Assembly (NCBI RefSeq): GCF_002443255.2
Contig: NW_019211456.1
Coordinates: 28,331,341 to 28,395,340, forward strand
From: Varroa destructor
Taxonomy: Eukaryota > Arthropoda > Arachnida > Mesostigmata > Varroidae
Direction of reading: 5' to 3'
DNA: 64,000 nucleotides
Of the stretch, positions 56,930-64,000 are shown one piece after another. The notes beneath the pieces were generated by a model that saw only the letters and a program-made list of their open reading frames with translations, was not told where the DNA came from and searched no databases. The position numbers were made by a program, and so were the translations under genes. How positions within the stretch are numbered: position 1 is the stretch's first letter; each line of letters starts with the position of its first letter.

Positions 56930-59900
56930 ACCTCCGCAACCGCTTTGACCCACGCCGCCGCCGGGACTGCTGGCAACGGTAACGCCAATGAAAGCACTAC
57001 GCAGACACCTGTCGGCGTCTCCTGACAATCTTTCGTTTTCCACGGCCTGCCAATCCCACAGTGCCGGCCACCTTGATGCCACCGGCGCGATCTGATGCCA
57101 ACTAAGTCGCGCTAAAATGGGAACTCCTTCGTGAGTGAAGGGCAAGGTACACGCACACGCTGATTTTGTGCGCACTTCGTGTGAAATGGTGTGCAAATCA
57201 AGTATCAACTTCGTAATTGCTAGTGCTGCAACGAAGACGAAATTGGTTGTCTGCTTGTGTCTTACGTTCGGTGATGATCACCTTACCATAAAGTGGGCTT
57301 TAAGTAACAATGGTCTTTTTTATGAGTCAGTCAAAGCGGCGCAAACACGCAAACAATAGACTGATTACTGCATCTGAAATGACAGACACAAACATGCTAA
57401 TATTAGACAAGAGCTAGAAAGAAAATATATACGATTTGGAGCAGCTGACTGAATTCTATTGCACTAAGGGATAACAAGATCGTGACGCGGCTTCAAATGA
57501 GTCAAAATTTTCATGGGTTAACTTTGAGGTTAATATATAACGTCCTGTATGTACGTTCCTTCTGTACAAGGTTCAAGCAAACGTAATCAGTAATGCAAAA
57601 CGAATGCCACAGTCTTGCGGCAAAGATACGCACTTACGTAGCCTTCCAATCATTAGGAAAGTTTATTATTATTATTACTATCACTGTTTTCAGTGCGCTA
57701 TTCATTTATATCTTTTGCGTGCCAGCCTGAAATCTAGAGTTCGTGCGTCACGCTCAAACGACTCCGGCGAAGAGTCCGTCCATACAACTTGTATAGCATT
57801 TCAATTGAATAGGATTACGTGAAAAGCATGCACACGCTCTTAAATCACGCCTATTCGCATGTCGATGGAATATCGCTAAAGTGATTCATCCATATGGTTC
57901 CATAGAGTACTGGTCGATAATGATAGTTCTGTGGCCGCTGTTAATATTGATGACGATCCATAATTAATTCGTATTATCCGCACTCGCATTTTCTTCTATC
58001 TATATATTTGAGCCGATAAAAAGACACCTTAACAATCAGCGCAAGACATACTCCGAATAACGGGTACCCACTGATGACGAGTTCAGTTCACTGAGAACTC
58101 ATCTCGTAGGCAGTCGCCTTCACCTGAACCAGTCTGGCCGTCCAGCTTGGTTGTCTTCGTACACACACAAACTGAACCTGTATCGTCCTCGGTTTGATCG
58201 AGTTATAAATTCATCCTTTATTTAACCCTTTCAATTACACACTCTCTTTCTGTTGTAATATCCCTATCATTTTTTCCCTTTCCCTTCTCCTTGATCGTGA
58301 GCGTTCTCTCGCTCGACCATTTTCGTCATTTAGATCAGTTTCTCGTTCCGCACGTAAACGAAACGCGTTGGCTGACATCTGCTTACTATTATATGCGATA
58401 TAAGTGCCGTTATCAAAGACCATTCCCGATTAATCTGACAGCGTGGCAGGACAGTCCCTGCTTTGAGGCGTCGCTTGTCTCGCTACATCGTATTATTTCA
58501 TTAGTGTTGCTGATTGGATGTAAACAAACAATCAAACGACAACATGCTTTAGCCAAACGCTGAGCGTGGCCGTACAACGTCGCCCATTCGGCCGCGTTGT
58601 TGCCCCTGGCGTTGCCGTTATACGGTACGGGCGATCGTTCAATCGAAAGCAACAGGCACTTGAGGCCGACTGTTGCGTAGCAAATGCACTAAACAATCCG
58701 CAGGCGCATTGCTGCCGATGTTCACCAGGCGGTGCTATGACATCTATCGATGAGCGCTAGCGCTTCAATGACACGTCATCAGTAACAGTTTCGGCAGTCG
58801 CAAAGGAGCAGCAACGGGGACAGCAGCTGACAACTAATTACGGGCGCTTAATGATGGATTCTGATATAAATGTAAAAGGGCTTCCCTTGCTCCCTCCCTT
58901 GTGGGACTTAACAATATCAGCGACCTTTTGCACACGACACTGTATTTTTGCTAATCTTGACGGAGTGATCCACGCAAATATCGCAACTAGTTACTAATCA
59001 TCTGCATGATGCTCAGCAAAAAGTCTAGTGATGTAATAAGTAGTAAATTTCTAAGCGACCTTATATTTCTAGTTCGATGATTAAAAAGCTCCCTTTTGTT
59101 TCGTAGCATATTATTGCTACTTTTTGCTGCTGATAGGAACTAATTTACTATGATTTACTACGAATATGTTCTATTCCAACGGGTAAATTTGCGTCGGGCA
59201 AGCATCCGTTATCGTTTTTCAGAGGTAAGAGGAGCGTAATTACCAGCGAAGACTTCAACTAGACTTCCATAAAAAATACTCTTCATGATTGTATCTAATT
59301 AAATATAAATACAGACTTGAAAGGGGTTCGATTTTACAAACGAATATCAGCAAATTGAGATACGAATACCCGTAAAGCTACTGCTAAAAGTGCCGTTACT
59401 GCGTGATTTCAAGCTAACTCTTAGCTAACTCCTAATAAGTAGACAAGGGCTGCAAATAACTTTGTGACACTGCCAAGAGTATTTTTGCTAGAGATTGATG
59501 GAGTTTCTCCAACAGATCTAAATAAATGTTAGGTCAGATATTGCTTTAATTAAGCGTTGTTGTGGCTATGAATTGTTGGCATTTTTTTCTGCTTTCCTCA
59601 TGCGTCTTTTGTGATTATCTCAGATTTGAAGGGGCAATGCATTTGGAAAGATACGCATCAGCTAAAGAACAATGCCCCTAAGCTATTGTGATAGATAGCA
59701 CTTCTTGCGCTTATTTTTGCGAATTTCCGTAAGTCGGTGGCCTTGGTGTACTGTCACTTTCTGGTTGTCGGCACCCTGAACAATGTAAGAGCTAGGCAGA
59801 AACTTTCGTTTGCTAATTCGAAATGCTTAGTGCCCTCTATTTTGTTGCTTTCCGCCCAAGAGAAAGGGATCGATCATACCATAGGTAATGTTTGACAGTA

Positions 59901-60232
59901 TTCTAAAATACGAAATCTAGATTTGACGTTTGATACTGTACGATATAAAAAATGATGACAAAACGTCAACAAAACAGAGATATCATGGCAATAAACATCA
60001 GTTAGGCGAACGCAAGATAGAAGCTCGACAAGCACACGAGTATCCTGCGTGTTGTTTCGTAACGAAGAGCACAGCCGTGCACTGTGTGTAGTCAATCTCA
60101 CACTAAACTCTACTGGCATCCTGTGTTGGGAAGCCTAAGGTCTACGGACAACGCAAAGAAGAACACAGTCAGCAATCGTTTTGGCAGTCGTCTGGTTGTC
60201 AGAGCTGACTACCTCTAGCAGGTTCTGATCAG
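56930..60232. other. Upstream region of the BTBD10-family gene and intergenic DNA
   Basis: The frame remains open upstream of the ATG to 57208 and is GC-elevated, consistent with a 5' UTR. Further on are two overlapping frames at 58290-58760 (plus) and 58235-58652 (minus) with no recognised similarity. The rest is AT-rich. No TATA box was placed. Confidence 0.4.
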
Positions 60233-60430
60233 GCGTCGGATTTGTCAAATAACGAGCAATCCTCATCTTTCATGTTAAATGTGCCATTACTTTCAAGGAC
60301 TAAGTTATCTTCGTTAACTTACGATGGTCAACTAGCTGAAATTAGGTATAGCCTTTCCGAAGCTGAGACGACACCGTACTCGGACGATGCGAACGTTGAT
60401 GAACTGTGCTGGTTTATCTTTGTCAGCTAG
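60233..60430 (+). CDS. Candidate terminal exon, acidic Ser-rich tail
   Basis: After acceptor-like AGs (CCTCTAGCAG at 60221 or GATCAG at 60232), a phase-0 frame of 65 codons runs to TAG. The peptide is polar and well mixed: ASDLSNNEQSSSFMLNVPLL, then LTYDGQLAEIRYSLSEAETT and PYSDDANVDELCWFIF. AATAAA lies 115 nt after the stop, followed by GT-rich DNA. A donor-like AATTAG then GTATAG inside the frame could shorten it. There is no ATG near the 5' end, so it would be a last exon of a gene whose earlier exons were not identified. Family unknown. Confidence 0.38.
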   Translation, partial: ASDLSNNEQSSSFMLNVPLLSRTKLSSLTYDGQLAEIRYSLSEAETTPYSDDANVDELCWFIFVS

Positions 60431-60544
60431 ATGAGCGCGTAAGGATATCGGACCAGACGATGAGACCAAAGTCGCACTCCTAGCCTGCTCGACGCTTGTT
60501 GATTTTCTCATATGAGATACACTACTGATAAGGCATTCGAGTCA

Positions 60545-60550
60545 AATAAA
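60545..60550 (+). promoter_or_regulatory. Putative poly(A) signal
   Basis: AATAAA is followed by TGCTGGCTGGTTTGGT, a GT-rich downstream element. It fits the end of the 60233-60430 frame. Confidence 0.45.
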
Positions 60551-62035
60551 TGCTGGCTGGTTTGGTATGATCCTCGTATAGCATGTAGCAAGATATAATA
60601 GAAAAACTTCTACGTAGTGCTAATCTTCGGGAGAATTCAATTAATTGAGAGAGTAGGGATAGATCAGCCTCGTACGTCACCGATAGCAATCCTTATCCCC
60701 CAGTCTCGAATAAATGGATTTAGTATATCCCTAAGCTATCTTGCATCTCATTTCGAGAAAATAGCGGTGCGTAACTGGAGTAATCATATATAGACAGTAA
60801 TGAATGAAGTGCCCTATCGCAACTGTAAGAATGCAGTTCAATCACGGAGAAAATTAAATTACTCTTAGCTGCTGCTTCTAAAACAAGTTATTTTTAAATT
60901 TTGCAGACACTATACAAACAATATTTCTTGCAAAGCAGCGAGGTATAAATTCGACAAAAACTTGCGAGAAAGATTCGGTTGCAAGAGCACGAAGCTACAG
61001 ACTGGTCCTGTGCAACTAAATCTGTACATAGTACCGCTATATGGATCTTGCCGTAAATGTATTGCCTTGAGATTGCTATCCTATTTGTGCAAAACACGTT
61101 CGACTAAATATTACTATTAAAGCGCAGATACCTACCTTTAAGCAAGTGAATATCCAACTAGACAACAAAATCCAAAGTCCAAAAACATTAAAAGTGAATA
61201 TTACGAAACTGAGGGTTTCAGCTACTTCTTCCTTCATTTAGTAGGAAAAAATAATATGTTTCTTTTTAATGATTGTTTCGAAGAAAAACGTCGTCCTTTA
61301 AGGAATCTCATAAATACATATTTCTCCATGTTTAATGAGTTCTATTAGCGAAAACCTGTTATTATAAAATATTTATTGATAAAAGTTTGCTACCGGCAGC
61401 TGTCTTTAGCCGGTCAGACAATGTTTTTCATTGCGTTGATTCAATGAAATAACATTTCAAAGGCTAAAGAATGCTTCTTCTCAAAAAGAATTCCTGGTTG
61501 ACCTGTTAAGCGTCAAGGTTAAGGGAGGTATTCTTATGCTGGAAGTTATTTTGAATATACGGAACTTGTGTTATCGCTAGGCACTGCTGTTTTTGGTACG
61601 TATTTAATTGCAATCGTGCTGAATTAATAATACACCGGTAACACCATGAGGCTATGCTCTATATACACGACGATAATGAAATGATAAAAGTCCACGTTAA
61701 TTCCTTTGTTTTACAACTCACGATGTCATACGAATAGCTGACTAAATGGATGTTAGAAAAAAATGGAGTGCACGAAATTAGTCGCTTGATTTTGAACGCT
61801 CGCCATACATTTATTGTTGGCAGCCAGCGATACAGTCGTTTACAGCTCAGCAATGGCACATAAAAACAATTTTCCCAACTAAAAAAACGAAGCACACGTT
61901 AAAACTTAGATAATTCTGTGGAATACATGATCGTACGGTTTCCCAGTGACTAAGAACACATATCGTACAACTAGCCGATCGCTTCACCACAGCAACAAGA
62001 AGCGCTAAGACAGGATTACTTCAGGATTTTCTCTA
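60551..62035. other. AT-rich non-coding DNA
   Basis: No exon could be supported. The end of the block carries TTACTTCAG, a possible acceptor 12 nt before the next ATG. Confidence 0.5.
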
Positions 62036-62341
62036 ATGGGGGGTGGACATAGAGTTAGGTGCCGACAATGCTTCCAGCTTTATCAACCGACGGTGATGGG
62101 GAGCGTGCTTTGTCCGAATTGCGCTAAGAAGGGCAACAAAATTTCCTCTAGCGCTCTGAAACCTCCCCCCTCTAAGGGGTCATTTGGGACGAAACTCTCG
62201 GAAGCCCCGTCGTTCGATGATGAAAGGAACCTGTTTCAGGACAACTTTCTACTTACAGATGATGACAAACCATCGAAATCCGAAAATCTGGCGCCACAGG
62301 AACAACAGCGTCAGCCGCCGCCGCCGCCGCCGCAAAAGTGA
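62036..62341 (+). CDS. Small zinc-ribbon protein or terminal exon with a poly-Pro tail
   Basis: A 101-codon frame starts at ATG and ends in TGA. Residues 9-29 hold a CXXC, 13 residues, CXXC arrangement (CRQCFQLYQPTVMGSVLCPN plus Cys29), a typical zinc-ribbon binding site. A Ser/Lys/Pro linker follows, then an acidic segment (FDDERNLFQDNFLLTDDD) and a Gln/Pro tail with six prolines encoded by CCG repeats. The codon pattern is clearly coding. A TAA lies ten codons upstream. TTACTTCAG before the ATG could be an acceptor, making this the last exon of a longer gene. AATAAA follows at 62473. I do not recognise the family. A protein-binding or nucleic-acid-binding ribbon is an inference. Confidence 0.6.
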   Translation: MGGGHRVRCRQCFQLYQPTVMGSVLCPNCAKKGNKISSSALKPPPSKGSFGTKLSEAPSFDDERNLFQDNFLLTDDDKPSKSENLAPQEQQRQPPPPPPQK

Positions 62342-62472
62342 CTGAAATTTACTCGGCCCTTTGCTCTCGCCGCCAGTGACAACAGCAAAATTTTTGGTAA
62401 TTCAAACGTCTACGCTTTGCTGTGGGAACACATCGCTAGTAAAGAATTGGTATTCAGAGATATTACCGCACT

Positions 62473-62478
62473 AATAAA
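62473..62478 (+). promoter_or_regulatory. Putative poly(A) signal
   Basis: AATAAA lies 132 nt after the stop of the zinc-ribbon frame. Confidence 0.45.
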
Positions 62479-64000
62479 AATTTAGTGTTTTCTCAATATC
62501 AGGATTCATGGTGTTGGTCTCAGCTTGGAAAACGTAGAGGAGTATATATGGGTTTGGCATGTAGACCGCAGCGAGGGAGCAGGTTTCTGTAGGTCATGTT
62601 TATTTAACAATTATCGAATAGTTTCTTTAATCTGGAGGTAATTCCAACAGCCTCCAGCGATATTAATCAGTGTAAATCTGTAAAGTGCTTTTTGAATATT
62701 CTACATAGAAAAAATATCAGCGGAATTAAACTTTTTCATTCTCACTTTCACTTCAAGTTAGAATGGAAAAGTCTGATAGCAAGCACAAAATCTCAAAAAT
62801 CCGGAAGCTGCAAAACAGCACAGAAAGTCTCAAAAGAAAGCAAACCCGTAAAGCTAATCACTAACGCCTCATTCGGCAGTTGATATTCTGGTCTTGAAAT
62901 TTTTATGTAAAAGAAGCCGGGCGTATCGACGCTGATTTTTTTTTATTACTTCAATTCGTTTAAAAATTGTCGAAATCTAAACTCTATGGAGGATGTTTAA
63001 GCTGGCCTCATTGAAATCTTCGCTGGTTACTTCAGAAGCCACATGAAAACTGCAAATGAAAGCAAAACGTTTTCAAGTCTAATGGTCGCTCGATTGGCGC
63101 AAAAGCGTTGCATGTTTGGTGATCTTAGATCAAGTTACAATAACGACGCATTATCTTCCACCATGATGGCAACATTTGTTTTGCCCTAGAAAAAAGTGGA
63201 AGGCTTTCTTTTAATATTAAAAATTAGCGGAGTAACGAATGCCTTCAAAGCGCAAAGAGTTCGACAAGCTTTATTCAAGTACAAATCACCTCTCTTTCTA
63301 ATATATATATATATATATATATATTAGTGTGCCGAGCATTGACGTGGCACAGTACGACGACAATTGGCTTTATCAGTTGGTGTTTTACTGTCTATTTTTA
63401 CTTTTAACCAATAAGGGTTTCTCTAAAATAACGTTGTCAGGATATCATCTCGTTTCCAACGTCGCTGATGATAAAGCTGGTATATAAGCCTTGGAAGCCG
63501 CTATGTAAATTATAGACGTAAGGTCTTCGTAGTTATGCTTCATATTACAAAGCAACAACGTAAACCGACGCGTCATAGTAACTCTAGTTAGCGCAATTTG
63601 GAAAATGACGTGGAGTTTGTATTGGTGCACCTGTGTTAAGTTTTTATGACTATTTTGTAAAAATAATTTTTATTTATATTAATATTTATAATAATTATAT
63701 ACAAATACTGACAGCTCTAGTTATAGGCGCTACATTAAAATAGTGAAGGGACAATCCCGTTAAACATGCGGCTTCTAATATTTCTAAAATAAATATTTCA
63801 CCTGTGCGATTTGTTTTATAATACCATTGGAGCTGCATAGCTTCTGGCTGTGTTCATTACATTAGTTACAAATATAACAAGTAAAGGGAGATTTCCAAAT
63901 TTTTATATATAGATATACATAAACCTTCTTAAAGTCGTTCCATTAGGCCCCTTGAAAAATTGATAGTATGTTATTAATAAGATTAATTTCAAGGAATATA
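62479..64000. other. AT-rich non-coding DNA
   Basis: A Lys-rich pair of overlapping plus-strand frames at 62750-62883 follows a pyrimidine tract (ACTTTTTCATTCTCACTTTC) and could be an exon, but the two frames cannot be told apart. Otherwise only microsatellite and AT-rich sequence. Confidence 0.4.
63300..63325. repeat. (AT)12 microsatellite
   Basis: A perfect run of AT dinucleotides. Confidence 0.9.

Noticed and set aside
56930..57208. 93-codon N-terminal extension of BTBD10-family exon 1
   Set aside because: It begins at a TTG, not ATG. The conserved N-terminus starts at the ATG at 56929, so the upstream part is probably 5' UTR.
58235..58652. Arg/Glu-rich minus-strand frame and its neighbours
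   Set aside because: The RE-rich segment comes from a short CT-rich tract. There are no splice signals and both strands are open.
62692..62883. Lys-rich plus-strand frame
   Set aside because: Two overlapping frames are equally open in A-rich DNA. Despite a fair pyrimidine tract no unique reading can be defended.

Overview
The window looks like nuclear DNA of an arthropod, and a mite or other chelicerate is the best guess. The evidence is eukaryotic gene structure (short exons with GT/AG borders and long AT-rich introns), the first coding exon of an allatostatin-C/somatostatin-type neuropeptide receptor (a class with well-known arthropod members), and a BTBD10/KCTD20-family gene. I saw no bacterial operon structure, no Shine-Dalgarno sites, and no complete transposon or viral ORF. 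The species cannot be fixed from sequence alone.

Two genes are firmly recognised, both on the minus strand. At 28335-28784 is the N-terminal exon of an allatostatin-C-receptor-like GPCR: extracellular tail, TM1, TM2 and the conserved cysteine before TM3. It stops at a clean splice donor, and the rest of the receptor was not found. At 48761-56929 is a BTBD10/KCTD20 orthologue in three in-phase exons (56929-56105, 50500-49898, 49468-48761). The deduced protein is about 711 residues, with His- and Gln-rich expansions near the N-terminus and an Ala/Gly-rich tail.

A third well-supported coding block is a small zinc-ribbon protein at 62036-62341 (plus), followed by a polyadenylation signal. Several isolated ORFs have splice-like borders, protein-like composition and sometimes a poly(A) signal, and are probably terminal or internal exons of genes I cannot name: 1058-1270(-), 2966-3054(-), 4343-4400(-, resembling a proline dehydrogenase segment), 11920-12169(+), 29718-29996(-), 31814-31963(+), 35966-36282(-), 47384-47812(+), 60233-60430(+). 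Weaker ones carry low confidence.

Layout: 1-15 kb is AT-rich with a cluster of possible minus-strand exons, two plus-strand candidates and a tRNA-like repeat. 15-28 kb is mostly featureless. 28-32 kb has the receptor exon and two orphan exons. 33-48 kb is mostly non-coding, with a decayed SINE-like unit, a near-perfect palindrome and a 100-N assembly gap inside a TA repeat. 48.7-57 kb is the BTBD10 gene. 57-64 kb holds two plus-strand terminal exons. The recognised genes do not form one pathway: one is a neuropeptide receptor and the other an intracellular BTB adaptor. No defence, mobile or biosynthetic system was found.
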